The notes: generated by a model not told the origin, from the sequence alone. DNA of 64,000 nt from Trueperaceae bacterium (GCA_011390455.1 JAABSI010000002.1:22130-86129); one strand, 5' to 3'; shown: positions 1 to 7,997, counted from the first letter of the stretch. Program-made: numbers and translations.

Positions 1-253
1 GCTGCGCCAGGTCGTGCAGCGGCGCCGGGTCGAGGGTGTAGACGCTGTAGGGGCCCTCCGCCCGGGCGTGCACGAGCCCGACCGAGGCGAGGCGCTTGAG
101 GTGGTGCGAGACGGTGGAACTGCCGACGCCGGCGACGGCGGCGAGCTGCTCGACGGTGCGCGGTCCGTGGGCGAGGGTGCCGACGAGGCGCAGCCGGGTG
201 GCGTCGCCGAGCGTCTTGAACAGGCGCACGAGGTCGTTGGGTTGCGGGTGCAT
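1..253 (-). CDS. ArsR-family HTH repressor (partial, runs off left edge)
   Basis: The minus-strand frame opens at ATG 253-251 and stays open to the window edge, so 84 codons are visible and the C-terminus is missing. The protein begins MHPQPNDLVRLFKTLGD and contains the ArsR/SmtB winged-helix core: helix-turn-helix around ATRLRLVGTLAHGPRTVEQL, recognition helix VGSSTVSHHLKRL, then the wing SVGLVHARAEGPYSVYTL. Metal or effector residues cannot be judged because the C-terminus is off the window. A GGAGG Shine-Dalgarno lies about 8 nt upstream. Two perfect palindromes directly upstream (273-308) are good candidates for its operator, which suggests autoregulation. Confidence 0.88.
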   Translation of the reverse strand, partial: MHPQPNDLVRLFKTLGDATRLRLVGTLAHGPRTVEQLAAVAGVGSSTVSHHLKRLASVGLVHARAEGPYSVYTLDPAPLHDLAQ

Positions 254-272
254 GGCGAACCTCCGAGGCCAC

Positions 273-308
273 GTCGATGGCCATCGACATGATGCGATGG
301 CCATCGAC
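273..308. promoter_or_regulatory. tandem palindromic operator upstream of arsR-like gene
   Basis: GTCGATGGCCATCGAC at 273-288 is a perfect 16-bp palindrome. A second copy of its core, CGATGGCCATCG at 295-306, is also perfect. Their centres are 20 bp apart, about two helical turns, so two dimers could bind the same face of the DNA. The position 20-55 bp before the ArsR-family start fits an autoregulatory operator, which is inferred. Confidence 0.6.
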
Positions 309-416
309 GGCGGTGCGTCGCTCGGGCGACCTCGGGGCGGACTCTGCGCGCTCGGCGCCGCGTCGCGCCCCGCGCGATCGAGGTCGACCCCGGACGGTGC
401 GTTCGGCGCGCTCCGC

Positions 417-459
417 CAAACTTGCAAATCCAAAGCGCGACTTTAGATTTGCAAGTTTG
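417..459. repeat. AT-rich hairpin repeat, copy 1
   Basis: Perfect 14-bp arms at 417-430 and 446-459 (CAAACTTGCAAATC and its reverse complement) enclose an inner AAAG/CTTT stem. The element stands out in very GC-rich DNA. A related copy lies at 12602-12642, where the third pair in from the arm end differs in a compensated way. It lies 107 bp beyond the stop of the hydrolase gene (566-1987, minus strand), so it could be a terminator or a dispersed palindromic repeat. Confidence 0.75.
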
Positions 460-565
460 ACGAAGCGCGCCGCGAACGACCCTCCCCCGGTGCCGCGTGG
501 GCGACGCGCCATGGGCCCGAGCCATGCACGCGCCGGAGCGTCGTCGCGCCGATCGAGGCGGGCGC

Positions 566-1987
566 TCAGCGGTTCACGAAGCGCGCCGCCGCCCAATCGA
601 CGATCGTCTCGAGCACCAGCTCGTCGATCGTGACGTCGATGGCGCCGTACTCCTCGAGCAGGCCGGTGGTCGCCGGCTGCATCAGGTGGTTGAGGCCCTC
701 GAAGACGACCACCGTGGCGTCGGGGTTGGTCGCGAGCGCGTCGCGCATCGCGGCCTCGTTCTGGGCGGCGTCGACCTGAAAGTCGAGGCTTCCGAAGAGC
801 GCCAGGGTCGGGACCTCGAGCTGCTCGAGGTACGGGCGCGGGTCGAAGTCGAGGAAGGCGCGGAAGGCGGGGGCGATGGTCCCTTCCTGTTGGGCCACGA
901 TGAACGCTTCGAGCTCGTCCGGCGGCGGGCGCTGGTCGGCGGGGACGTTCGCGAACTCCGCGTCGACGCGCTCGCGCACGAGCGCCCGGGCGCCGTCGAG
1001 GTCCTCGCTCTGCAGGAGCGGCCGCAGCTCGCGCAGGAAGGCGAGCTGGCTCGCGACCGCGGCGTCGACCACGTCCTGCGGCGCCCCTTGCGCTTCGAGC
1101 GTGCGGGCGATGAGGAGCTCGCTCTGCAGCTCGAGCACCGCGAAGCCGTCGACCGCCGGACCGGCCATCAAGATCGCGAAGGCGACGTCGTCGCGCTGCG
1201 CGGCCACGTACGGGGCGAGGTAGCCCCCCTGGCTGTGGCCCAACAGCCCCATCCGGGTGGCGTCGACGCGCGGATGCGCCGCGAGGAGGTCGAGGCCTGC
1301 GCCCACGTCGGCGGCGAGGTCGGGTAAGGTCGCTTCGGTGTCGCTGCCGGTGCTGCCGCCCACGCCGCGGTCGTCGACCCGCAGCACCGCGAAGCCGGCG
1401 CGCGTCAGGCGGTCGGCGAGCAGCAGGAAGGGCTTGTGCCCGACGATCTCTTCGTTGCGGTCCTGAGGTCCACTGCCGGTGATCAGCAGCACCGCCGGGA
1501 CCACGTCTTCACCCTCGGGGAGCGTGAGCGTCCCGGCGAGCGTCACGTCCGCACTCGCGAAGGTGACCTCCTCCTCGAGGTACGGGAAGGGCGGCCGGGG
1601 CTCCTGCGGACGCGCGTCGGTGGCGGCTTCGGTGCGCTCGAGCGCGAAGGGGAAGCCCTGCCCGCCCTGGGTGAAGGTGCCCTCGATGGCGTCGCCGGCG
1701 ATCGTGCCCTCGAACATCGGGTCGCCGGGGACGCCGGGCATGCCGAAGACGAGCGCGTCGCCGTCGAGCGCGACGGGAGCGAGCGCGAAGTCGATGAGCC
1801 CTTGGGCGGGGATGTCGAGCGTGCCGGCGAGCGCGGCGCCCTCGAGCGTGAAGGTGGCGCGGATCTCGAGTTGGGCGCCGGGCAGGTCGATGGCGCCCTG
1901 CCAGCTGCCGACGGGGTTCGCCTGCGCGAGGGCGGCGCCGGCGAGCAGCGCGGCGGCCAGGATGAGCGTGCGGATCGGGCGGGTCAT
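566..1987 (-). CDS. secreted alpha/beta hydrolase
   Basis: The 473-residue protein begins MTRPIRTLILAAALLAG and has a signal peptide probably cleaved after ALAQA. Residues about 25-130 form a small beta-rich module starting NPVGSWQG that often precedes this hydrolase type. The catalytic part follows: nucleophile motif GLLGHSQGGYLAP, acid in ALFGSLDFQVD and histidine in FEGLNHLMQP. This is the serine-hydrolase fold of the S9/dienelactone-hydrolase-like group and probably acts on esters or peptides outside the membrane. The substrate is unknown. Its ATG overlaps the stop of the upstream ribbon-helix-helix gene (ATGA), so it is the last gene of the SPFH operon. Confidence 0.85.
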   Translation of the reverse strand: MTRPIRTLILAAALLAGAALAQANPVGSWQGAIDLPGAQLEIRATFTLEGAALAGTLDIPAQGLIDFALAPVALDGDALVFGMPGVPGDPMFEGTIAGDAIEGTFTQGGQGFPFALERTEAATDARPQEPRPPFPYLEEEVTFASADVTLAGTLTLPEGEDVVPAVLLITGSGPQDRNEEIVGHKPFLLLADRLTRAGFAVLRVDDRGVGGSTGSDTEATLPDLAADVGAGLDLLAAHPRVDATRMGLLGHSQGGYLAPYVAAQRDDVAFAILMAGPAVDGFAVLELQSELLIARTLEAQGAPQDVVDAAVASQLAFLRELRPLLQSEDLDGARALVRERVDAEFANVPADQRPPPDELEAFIVAQQEGTIAPAFRAFLDFDPRPYLEQLEVPTLALFGSLDFQVDAAQNEAAMRDALATNPDATVVVFEGLNHLMQPATTGLLEEYGAIDVTIDELVLETIVDWAAARFVNR

Positions 1988-2241
1988 GCGGGGTCGTCCT
2001 CCTCGGGGATCGCGGACGCGGGGGCGTCCGGGGGTGGGGTGGAGGCCTTGGGCGGGCGGCCGCGTTGCGGGAGCGACCCCGCCTCCTTGGGCAAGCGTCC
2101 GGCCTGGGCGAGCGCCCGGCGCAGCAGGTACTCGACGTGCGCGTTGGTGCTGCGCAGCTCGTCCGCCGCCCAGCGGGCGACCGCGTCGTGCACCGCGGGG
2201 TCGAGGCGGAGCAGGACGGGCTTGCGCTCCTTGGGGCTCAT
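1984..2241 (-). CDS. Arc-like ribbon-helix-helix protein paired with SPFH
   Basis: This is an 85-residue protein beginning MSPKERKPVLLRLDPAVHD. The segment KPVLLRLDPAVHDAVARWA followed by LRSTNAHVEYLLRRAL matches the Arc/MetJ ribbon-helix-helix fold: a beta strand and two helices that dimerise on DNA. The C-terminal 40 residues are Pro-rich and probably disordered. The start at 2241 is chosen because the fold begins directly after it; the longer open frame upstream reads through the SPFH gene in another frame. Small proteins of this type are commonly encoded beside SPFH genes in high-GC bacteria. It may regulate its own operon (inference). Confidence 0.8.
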   Translation of the reverse strand: MSPKERKPVLLRLDPAVHDAVARWAADELRSTNAHVEYLLRRALAQAGRLPKEAGSLPQRGRPPKASTPPPDAPASAIPEEDDPA

Positions 2242-2305
2242 GGTCGCGGCTGCACGGGCGGTGCCTCCAGGGACGGCTGCCTCGGGCGGCGGGGTGCCGT
2301 CGTGC

Positions 2306-3220
2306 TCAGTAGAGGGTGCCGGTGTTGACGACGGGCTGCGTCGCTTGGTGGCCGCACAGCACCACGAGCAGGTTGCTGACCATCGCCGCCTTGCGCTCGT
2401 CGTCGAGCACCACGACGTCGCGCTCCTGCAGGCGGTCCAGCGCGGTCTCGACCATGCCGACCGCACCCTCCACGATCAGCTGCCGCGCCGCGACGATCGC
2501 GCTCGCCTGTTGGCGCTGCAGCATCGCCTGCGCGATCTCTTGCGCGTAGGCGAGGTGCGTGATGCGCGACTCGATGATCGTGACCCCGGCCGCCTCCACG
2601 CGTGCGGAGACCTCGGCCGAGAGCCGCTCGGTGATCTCTTCGGCGTCGTCGCGCAGCGACAGCTGGTCCGCGCCGTGGGCGTCGTACGGGAACGAGTTGG
2701 CCACGTGGCGCACGGCGGTCTCGGCCTGGATGCTGACGTACTCCACGAAGTCGTCGACCTCGAAGGTCGCCCGCGCGGTGTCGGCGACCTGCCACACCAC
2801 CACGGCCGCGATCTCGATCGGGTTGCCGTCGGCGTCGTTCACCTTGAGGGTGCTCGTCTCGTGGTTGCGGATGCGGGTGCTGACCTTCTTGCGGGTGGTG
2901 AACGGGTTGACGTAGCGCAGCCCGTCGTCGCGCAGCGTGCCGACGTAGCGCCCCAGGAACTGCAGCACGCGTGCCTCGCGCGGGGCCACGATCGTGAGCC
3001 CGGAGAAGCCGAGCCCGGCCCCGATGAAGGCCACCGCGGCGAGCGCGATCGGCAGCGCGACCGAGGTGATCGACTGGGTCGCGGCGAGCGTCTGCCAGAG
3101 GCCGACGCCGGTCAGGGCGATCGAAGCGGCGAGCACCGCGAGGCCGGGCAGCGCGGGGGCTCGGTGCTCGCGGACCTGCGGCTCGGGTAGGGCGCGGGCG
3201 AACGGGATGGCGTCGGGCAT
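2306..3220 (-). CDS. SPFH/Band 7 domain membrane protein
   Basis: The 304-residue protein begins [19 protein letters not shown]. Two hydrophobic segments lie at about residues 30-75, followed by the SPFH/Band 7 core with [19 protein letters not shown] and [16 protein letters not shown], then a coiled-coil tail ([19 protein letters not shown]). SPFH proteins oligomerise on membranes as scaffolds for microdomains. The start at 3220 is preferred over an upstream ATG at 3250 because an AGGAGG site lies 8 nt before it. It is the first gene of a three-gene operon with the ribbon-helix-helix and hydrolase genes. An AT-rich inverted repeat at 3261-3275 lies just upstream. Confidence 0.9.
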   Translation of the reverse strand: MPDAIPFARALPEPQVREHRAPALPGLAVLAASIALTGVGLWQTLAATQSITSVALPIALAAVAFIGAGLGFSGLTIVAPREARVLQFLGRYVGTLRDDGLRYVNPFTTRKKVSTRIRNHETSTLKVNDADGNPIEIAAVVVWQVADTARATFEVDDFVEYVSIQAETAVRHVANSFPYDAHGADQLSLRDDAEEITERLSAEVSARVEAAGVTIIESRITHLAYAQEIAQAMLQRQQASAIVAARQLIVEGAVGMVETALDRLQERDVVVLDDERKAAMVSNLLVVLCGHQATQPVVNTGTLY

Positions 3221-3260
3221 CGGTGGGTCCCTCCTGAGGACCGGGCGCAAGGAGCGCCGG

Positions 3261-3284
3261 TATCAATTAGATATCACATTTTGA
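3261..3284 (-). promoter_or_regulatory. AT-rich promoter/operator box of the SPFH operon
   Basis: The stretch TATCAATTAGATATCACATT is the most AT-rich block between the SPFH gene and the divergent small membrane-protein gene. It contains the inverted repeat TATC-AATTA-GATA (3261-3273) and, read on the minus strand, a TCTAAT hexamer that could be a -10. It is probably both promoter and regulator site for the SPFH operon (inference). Confidence 0.45.
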
Positions 3285-3316
3285 CCGAGGCGGGAAGGGG
3301 CGGACGCTCGCCGTGC

Positions 3317-3322
3317 TAACTT
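3317..3322 (+). promoter_or_regulatory. leaderless -10 (TAACTT)
   Basis: TAACTT ends 6 nt before the ATG at 3329, with no Shine-Dalgarno between. It fits the TANNNT leaderless promoter pattern seen repeatedly in this window. Confidence 0.55.
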
Positions 3323-3328
3323 CCCGCC

Positions 3329-3490
3329 ATGCATCTGCTTCCGACGGTCCTGTGGGCGTCGTCCGCGCTCTTCTCCGTTGCCGCGGTCGCGCTCTATCTG
3401 AACGGGCAAGTGCTCCTCGGCCTGGTGTTCCTGGTCGTGGCGATCGGCGACGCGGTGGTGGCGACGATCGTCCGCGCCCGGCGGCGCTAG
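3329..3490 (+). CDS. small two-helix membrane protein (53 aa)
   Basis: ATG at 3329 opens a 53-residue protein beginning MHLLPTVLWASSALFSVAA and ending IVRARRR. It has two hydrophobic helices (about residues 5-24 and 28-46) separated by LNGQ, and a positively charged end that would stay in the cytoplasm. I cannot assign a family. The start is supported by a TAACTT hexamer 6 nt upstream. It is divergent from the SPFH operon, so a shared role at the membrane is possible but unproven. Confidence 0.6.
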   Translation: MHLLPTVLWASSALFSVAAVALYLNGQVLLGLVFLVVAIGDAVVATIVRARRR

Positions 3491-3567
3491 CGCCACGACG
3501 GGCGTCAGGACGCATCGTGAAGCCGCTTTGGTACGATCGTCGGGAATCAACCTAGAGGAGGTCGACC

Positions 3568-3864
3568 GTGGCGAAGAAGTCCGCAGCCCCGAAGAAGTCG
3601 TCCGCGAAGCCCGCCGGCGCCAAGAACACCAAGGTCACGTCCGAGTCGGTGGCCGCGCTCGCCGCCCAGGTGATGCAGGACCCGCGCGCCTCCAAGATCC
3701 AGAAGAGCCTCGCGGCTTCCGCGCTGTCGCAGCGCGACGCGTCGCGCGAGACCTCGTCGGAGGCCGAGCGCAAGGCGGCGATGGTCATGCGCGGCAAGCG
3801 CTACGCCGATGCGACGCGCACGCTGGCGGCTTCGGTGATGGCGCAGTCGCGCAAGGAGCGCTGA
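3568..3864 (+). CDS. small basic Ala/Lys/Ser-rich conserved-type protein
   Basis: A GTG start at 3568, preceded by AGAGGAGG (3555-3562), gives a 98-residue protein beginning MAKKSAAPKKSSAKPAG. The N-terminal 20 residues are a Lys/Ala/Pro tail. The rest, with TSESVAALAAQVMQDPRASK and IQKSLAASALSQR, looks like a compact helical unit and is repeated weakly at the C-terminus (RTLAASVMAQSRKER). Small proteins with a basic tail and this SLAASALSQ motif occur in many bacteria without known function. It could bind nucleic acid through the tail (inference). Confidence 0.72.
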   Translation: MAKKSAAPKKSSAKPAGAKNTKVTSESVAALAAQVMQDPRASKIQKSLAASALSQRDASRETSSEAERKAAMVMRGKRYADATRTLAASVMAQSRKER

Positions 3865-3965
3865 CGGGGCGCTCGGGCGACCCCGGCAGCGAGCACCGCT
3901 CCTCCGTCACCTGACCATCGCCCCGGTCCTGCCCCCTGCTACCTTGCGGGTGGAGGTAGCCCACC

Positions 3966-4376
3966 ATGCAACGCACCTCGATCCTCTTGATCATCCCGTT
4001 CCTGCTCGCCCTCGCCGCCTGTGCACCGACCGCGCGGGAGGTACCTGCGGCGGAACCGGTCTTCTACGCGGCCGCGCCGCTCGACGTCATGGGCGCGGTG
4101 ATCGAGGCGATCTCGACGTCCCCCGGTTTGGACGACTCGACCGGCTGGTTGATCACCGACGCCGACACGCAGGGCGGGTTCGTCCGCGCCGAGACCGAGG
4201 TGACGACGTCCGGCGGTCTGTTCCAGCGCGCCTCGACCCGGACGGAGTGGGTCACCGTCGTCGTGTCGGCCGCCGGCGAGAACCGGTCGCAGGTGATCGT
4301 CCAGCACACGGGCGGCGCCGTGTCCTTGGCGACGCGCGTTCGAGCCGAACTCCAGGCGGCGTTCGGCCTGAACTGA
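3966..4376 (+). CDS. lipoprotein of unknown function
   Basis: The 136-residue protein begins MQRTSILLIIPFLLALAAC, a type II signal peptide with lipobox LAAC, so it is probably lipid-anchored outside the membrane. The mature part (VFYAAAPLDVMGAVIEAIST, then WLITDADTQGGFVRAETEV and SQVIVQHTGG) has the alternating helix/strand pattern of small periplasmic lipoproteins. I recognise no family. A GGAGGT Shine-Dalgarno lies about 9 nt before ATG. It is transcribed towards the DUF6544-like gene and is separated from it by a GC hairpin. Confidence 0.8.
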   Translation: MQRTSILLIIPFLLALAACAPTAREVPAAEPVFYAAAPLDVMGAVIEAISTSPGLDDSTGWLITDADTQGGFVRAETEVTTSGGLFQRASTRTEWVTVVVSAAGENRSQVIVQHTGGAVSLATRVRAELQAAFGLN

Positions 4377-4380
4377 CGGA

Positions 4381-4414
4381 CGCGGCCGGGTCGGCCTCAG
4401 GGCCCCCGGCCGCG
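4381..4414. terminator. GC-rich hairpin between convergent genes
   Basis: CGCGGCCGGG at 4381-4390 pairs perfectly with CCCGGCCGCG at 4405-4414 across a 14-nt loop. It sits between the ends of two convergent genes and overlaps the last codons of the DUF6544-like gene. No T tract follows, so it would be an atypical, possibly bidirectional terminator. Confidence 0.5.
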
Positions 4415-5209
4415 CAGCGCCTCGGAGACGTCGACGCCGTAGAGCACCTCGTCGACGTAGAACTGGGCCCACGGGCCGGGGTCGCCGAACCAGGTGAGCG
4501 CGGCGTCGTTCATGGCCATGCGACCGTCGACGGTGCCCCAGCCGCGGGCGTGGCTGATCCACAGCGTCTTGGCGTCGTCGTCGGCCTCGCGGTAGCGCAT
4601 CGCCTCGAAGTGGGTCGGTCGGCCGCTCGTGGGGTCGAAGCGGGCGACGAAGCGCTCCTCGCCCTCGGGTCCGGGCACCACCAGGAGCGCCGTCTCGGCG
4701 TCGACGGGTTCCCAACGCACCCGGGGGTCGGTGACGAACAGCGAGGGGAACCACAGCGACTCGGCCCAGAGGCCGAGGTTCGCCGCCTGGTCGACCTTGG
4801 GTTCGCCCTCCGTGACGCCGAAGGGCAGCTCCAGGCGCGCGTTCCCGTCCAAGAACCACTCGTTCACCCGCAGCAGCGGGAGGCCGAACACGGTGGTGTC
4901 GAGGTAGTGGCGGTACCCGTGCCCGGCGTCGTGGACGAAGCGGAAGCGCCCTTGGAAGGTGATGCCCATGATGCGGAGCGTCGCGAGGCCGCTGACCACG
5001 GCGCTCTCGACGACGGGCACCGCGTCGCCGTAGAGGTCGCGGTACCAACGCGCGACGGGCGCCGGCAGACCGTCCGGTAGCGGCACGGTGGCGAGCGTCG
5101 GCTCGGTACCGGCGAAGCGGGGGAGCGGCTTCGGCGCGATGCGCAGCCCGATCGCGACGGCCGCGACCACGGCGACCAGGACGACGAGGACGATCCAGAG
5201 GATCTTCAC
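4397..5209 (-). CDS. membrane-anchored DUF6544-like protein
   Basis: GTG at 5209, with GGAGGTGA directly upstream, opens a 270-residue protein beginning with one transmembrane anchor ([20 protein letters not shown]). The rest is soluble, with features such as [28 protein letters not shown], and [20 protein letters not shown], which match the family now called DUF6544. No catalytic motif is visible and the role is unknown. A much longer upstream frame lacks a ribosome site and runs through the divergent phosphatase gene, so it was not used. Confidence 0.75.
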   Translation of the reverse strand: MKILWIVLVVLVAVVAAVAIGLRIAPKPLPRFAGTEPTLATVPLPDGLPAPVARWYRDLYGDAVPVVESAVVSGLATLRIMGITFQGRFRFVHDAGHGYRHYLDTTVFGLPLLRVNEWFLDGNARLELPFGVTEGEPKVDQAANLGLWAESLWFPSLFVTDPRVRWEPVDAETALLVVPGPEGEERFVARFDPTSGRPTHFEAMRYREADDDAKTLWISHARGWGTVDGRMAMNDAALTWFGDPGPWAQFYVDEVLYGVDVSEALRGRGP

Positions 5210-5288
5210 ACGGTCACCTCCGCGCGGAGGGTACCGAGGGTCGCCGCGCCCTGCGAGGGGAGATGGTCCCGGCGGCGGCCCCGCGACG

Positions 5289-5294
5289 TACCAT
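5289..5294 (+). promoter_or_regulatory. leaderless -10 (TACCAT)
   Basis: TACCAT lies 6 nt before the GTG at 5301 and supports that codon as the start of the inositol-phosphatase-like gene. Confidence 0.55.
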
Positions 5295-5300
5295 CGGGGC

Positions 5301-6146
5301 GTGCCCGACGCTCCCGCCCCCACCGCCTTCGACCTCCCGCACCTGCTCGCCCTCAAGGACGCGGTCGCGCCGCACGCCATCGCCGCCGGCCGCTGGGCGC
5401 GCGACCTGGCGGCCCGGCACCACGCCGGCGAGGACGTCCTGGACCTGGCCTCCAAGACCAGCCCGGGCGACGTGGTCACGTTCGGCGACGCCGAGGTGCA
5501 GCGCCGCTTGGTGACGGCGCTGCGCCGGGTCGCCCCCGACGTCGGCTTCCTGGGCGAGGAGGGGCTCGACGAGTCCGTGGTGGGCGCGCCCACCTGGGTG
5601 ATCGATCCGATCGACGGCACCCACAACTTCGTCCGCGGCGCGGGTTCGTTCTGCGTCTCGATCGGGCTGGTGGTGGACGGCGAGAGCGTCCTGGGCGTCA
5701 TCTACGACGCGGGGGAGGACGCCACGTACTGGGCGGTCGCGGGGGGCGGGGCCTGGCGTGAGAGCGTCCGCCTGCGCGCCGCCGAGCCGCGCTCGATGGC
5801 GTACGCCCTGGTCGCGACCAACTTCACGGCCGAATCCGCGCGCAACGCGGCGCATGTGGCCGCCTTCGGCGCGCTCGCGGCCACCACCGCCGGGGTGCGC
5901 TCCAGCGGCGCCTGCTGCCACGATTTCTGCCGCTTCGCCGCCGGCCGCATCGACCTGTTCTGGCAGGCGGGCCTCAAGGCCTGGGACGTCGCCGCCGGGC
6001 TGGTGCTGGTGCGCGAGGCCGGCGGCGAGTGGGCCTTCGACGGCGATCCGGGCGACTGGCTGCGCTCGCCCGGCCTCACCCTCTTCTTCGGTCAACCGGC
6101 CCTCGTGGCCGAGGGGTTGGCGACCTGGCGGTCCGTCCAGAACTGA
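5301..6146 (+). CDS. inositol monophosphatase family protein
   Basis: This 281-residue protein starts at GTG 5301, set by the -10-like TACCAT 6 nt upstream. It contains the metal-binding signatures of the family: GEEGLDES (first Glu), [15 protein letters not shown] (the WxxDPxDGTxNF motif) and [10 protein letters not shown] (WDxAAG). These coordinate two or three Mg ions to hydrolyse a phosphate monoester such as inositol-1-phosphate, histidinol phosphate, or a related sugar phosphate. The precise substrate cannot be told from sequence. Length is normal for the family. It is divergent from the DUF6544-like gene. Confidence 0.9.
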   Translation: MPDAPAPTAFDLPHLLALKDAVAPHAIAAGRWARDLAARHHAGEDVLDLASKTSPGDVVTFGDAEVQRRLVTALRRVAPDVGFLGEEGLDESVVGAPTWVIDPIDGTHNFVRGAGSFCVSIGLVVDGESVLGVIYDAGEDATYWAVAGGGAWRESVRLRAAEPRSMAYALVATNFTAESARNAAHVAAFGALAATTAGVRSSGACCHDFCRFAAGRIDLFWQAGLKAWDVAAGLVLVREAGGEWAFDGDPGDWLRSPGLTLFFGQPALVAEGLATWRSVQN

Positions 6147-6161
6147 GCACGACCGGCTGGT

Positions 6162-7124
6162 TCAGCGGGCGTCCCAGGCGGCCAGCAGCTCGGCCTCCGC
6201 TGCCTCGTCGATTCCCGCGGTGGCGGTGCCGTCGGCGTCGTGCCAGGCGAGCGTCGCCCGCACCGAATCGGCGACGTCGCGGTGCGCGAGCCCCAGGGCA
6301 TGGGCGCGCTCCAACGAGTACGGCGCCGCGCCGCGGAAGTCGAAGGGCGACGCCATCGGGAAGCCGCCCAGGGCGTCGCGGGCGGCGAGCCAGTCGCGGT
6401 CCAGCCACACCGGGCGGGCGTCGCTGCCGAGGGCCTCGGCGGCGACCCGGAGCACCTCGCCCCACGTGGTCGGCCGGGCCGGGCCGCTGGCGTTCACCGC
6501 GCCGGTCGCATCCGAGGCGCACAGGTCCACCACGAAGGAGCCCAAGTCGCGCACGTCGACGAAGGCGAGCGGCGTCTCGGGGTCGCCGACCGCCGCCACC
6601 CGACCGCCGCGGCGCACCCGCCGCAGCCACGAGGCGAAGCGGTCGGTGTAATCGTCGGGGCCGACCACGTACGTGGGGCGCACGTGCAGGACGGACCCGT
6701 CGAAGGCGTCTTCGGCCGTGCGCTCGCACGCCACCTTCAGGCCTCCGTAGGTCGCCCCGGTCACCTCCTCGACGTCGGGCGCCGGCGGCTCGCGCAGGGG
6801 CGCGTCCTCCGCGGTCTCGGGCACGGCGTCGCGGTAGACCGCCGCCGTCGAGACGAACACGTACCGATCGGCGCGCCCGTTCAGCCGGGCGATCGCGTCC
6901 CGCACCTGCCGGGGCACGTAGGCGCTGACGTCGACGACCGCGTCCCAGCGACCCGTCTCGAGCGCCGACAGGTCGCCGTCGCGGTCGCCGTGGAGCGAGC
7001 GCGCCCCCTCGGGCGCAGCGCTGCGGCCGCGGTGGAAGACGTCGACCTGGTGGCCGGCGGCGAGCGCCGCGCGGACGATGTGCAAGCCGACGAAGCGGGT
7101 ACCGCCGAGGACGAGCAGGCGCAT
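6162..7124 (-). CDS. NAD-dependent epimerase/extended SDR
   Basis: The 320-residue protein begins MRLLVLGGTRFVGLHIVRA, an N-terminal dinucleotide-binding GGTxFxG motif. The YxxxK catalytic pair is visible in ATYGGLKVACERTAED, after the serine region FVSTAAVYRDAVPE. The C-terminal half is shorter and less conserved, as usual for sugar-nucleotide epimerases and atypical SDRs. It probably oxidises or epimerises a small sugar or nucleotide-sugar; the substrate is unknown. GGAGGTCCCC before ATG supports the start. Confidence 0.85.
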   Translation of the reverse strand: MRLLVLGGTRFVGLHIVRAALAAGHQVDVFHRGRSAAPEGARSLHGDRDGDLSALETGRWDAVVDVSAYVPRQVRDAIARLNGRADRYVFVSTAAVYRDAVPETAEDAPLREPPAPDVEEVTGATYGGLKVACERTAEDAFDGSVLHVRPTYVVGPDDYTDRFASWLRRVRRGGRVAAVGDPETPLAFVDVRDLGSFVVDLCASDATGAVNASGPARPTTWGEVLRVAAEALGSDARPVWLDRDWLAARDALGGFPMASPFDFRGAAPYSLERAHALGLAHRDVADSVRATLAWHDADGTATAGIDEAAEAELLAAWDAR

Positions 7125-7137
7125 GGGGACCTCCAGG

Positions 7138-7176
7138 GGTCGTGGGGACGGGGGTCGTGGGGACGGGAGTCGTGGG
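7138..7176. repeat. 15-bp tandem repeat, 2.6 copies
   Basis: GGTCGTGGGGACGGG is repeated exactly at 7138-7152 and 7153-7167, with a partial third copy to 7176. It lies in the short gap between the epimerase start and the lipoprotein hydrolase stop. Confidence 0.85.
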
Positions 7177-7187
7177 CGTGCCCCAGG

Positions 7188-7997
7188 TTACGGGGTCGCG
7201 GCCGAGGCGCGCTCCAGAAGCCAGCCGATCGCCACGCCGCGGATCGCGGTGCGGAGGGCCTCGCGGGCCTCGGCGGGTTCGGCGCGGCCGCAGAGTCGGT
7301 CGACGAGCGGGTCGTGCGGCAGCTCGAAGTCGCCATGGGTGGCGTACGGGACGGGCACGACGCGCGCCTCCGCCAGCCGCTCGGCCACCGGCAGCAGGTT
7401 GCCCTGGGCGTTGCACGACGACGGGTCGCCGGCGAGGAAGAGCGCCGGGATCGCGAGCCCCAGCGCCCCTTCGGCCAGGCCGCCGGAGTCGACCGCGTCG
7501 AGGCCGAGCACGCCCACCGTGCGCGGGTCGTCGGCCGCGGCGAGCAGCGAGGCCAGGCCGCCGGCGCTGAAGCCGGCGTAGAGCACGGGCGCGTCGGGGC
7601 CGACCACTGCGTCGGCGACCGCCCGCAGGTCGTCGGCGTTGCGGTCGTGGCGGCCGGCGAAGGGGCTCGACGCGCACGTCGAGACGACCACCGAGCGCAG
7701 CCCGTGGCTCGCCGCCAGCTCGCCCCAGCCGCGCATCGAGGCCCCGTCGCGCAGGAAGCCGTGGGTCCAGACCACGGTGGCGTCGGCGGGGGTGACCGGT
7801 TCGAGGACCTCGTACGCCACCGTGCAGCCGGTGGCGGAGCGCAGGGTGCCTTCGGCGACGCTCCAGGCGACCGGCCCTGGGCGGGCGAACGCGGCGTCGT
7901 GCGCGGGGACGGTCGCCTCGGGCGGGACCTGGGTGCGGACGGTGGGCGCGCAGGCGGTGAGGAGGGCGGCGAGGGCGAGAGCGGCGACGATGCGCAT
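7188..7997 (-). CDS. lipoprotein alpha/beta hydrolase
   Basis: The 269-residue protein begins MRIVAALALAALLTACAP, a type II signal peptide with lipobox LTAC. The hydrolase core shows VVWTHGFLRDGASMRG (oxyanion region), nucleophile elbow LYAGFSAGGLASL and acid/His regions near FLAGDPSSC and ATHGDFELPHD. It is probably an envelope-anchored esterase or related hydrolase with unknown substrate. A GTG 16 codons upstream (8045) is possible, but the lipobox signal peptide fits better from 7997. Confidence 0.82.
   Translation of the reverse strand: MRIVAALALAALLTACAPTVRTQVPPEATVPAHDAAFARPGPVAWSVAEGTLRSATGCTVAYEVLEPVTPADATVVWTHGFLRDGASMRGWGELAASHGLRSVVVSTCASSPFAGRHDRNADDLRAVADAVVGPDAPVLYAGFSAGGLASLLAAADDPRTVGVLGLDAVDSGGLAEGALGLAIPALFLAGDPSSCNAQGNLLPVAERLAEARVVPVPYATHGDFELPHDPLVDRLCGRAEPAEAREALRTAIRGVAIGWLLERASAATP

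Larger units (their letters stand above)
254..565. other. 312-bp intergenic region
   Basis: No convincing gene is seen here, although long GC-driven shadow frames cross it. It holds the two ArsR palindromes near 273-308 and the AT-rich hairpin repeat at 417-459. The remainder is GC-rich and featureless to me. Confidence 0.6.
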
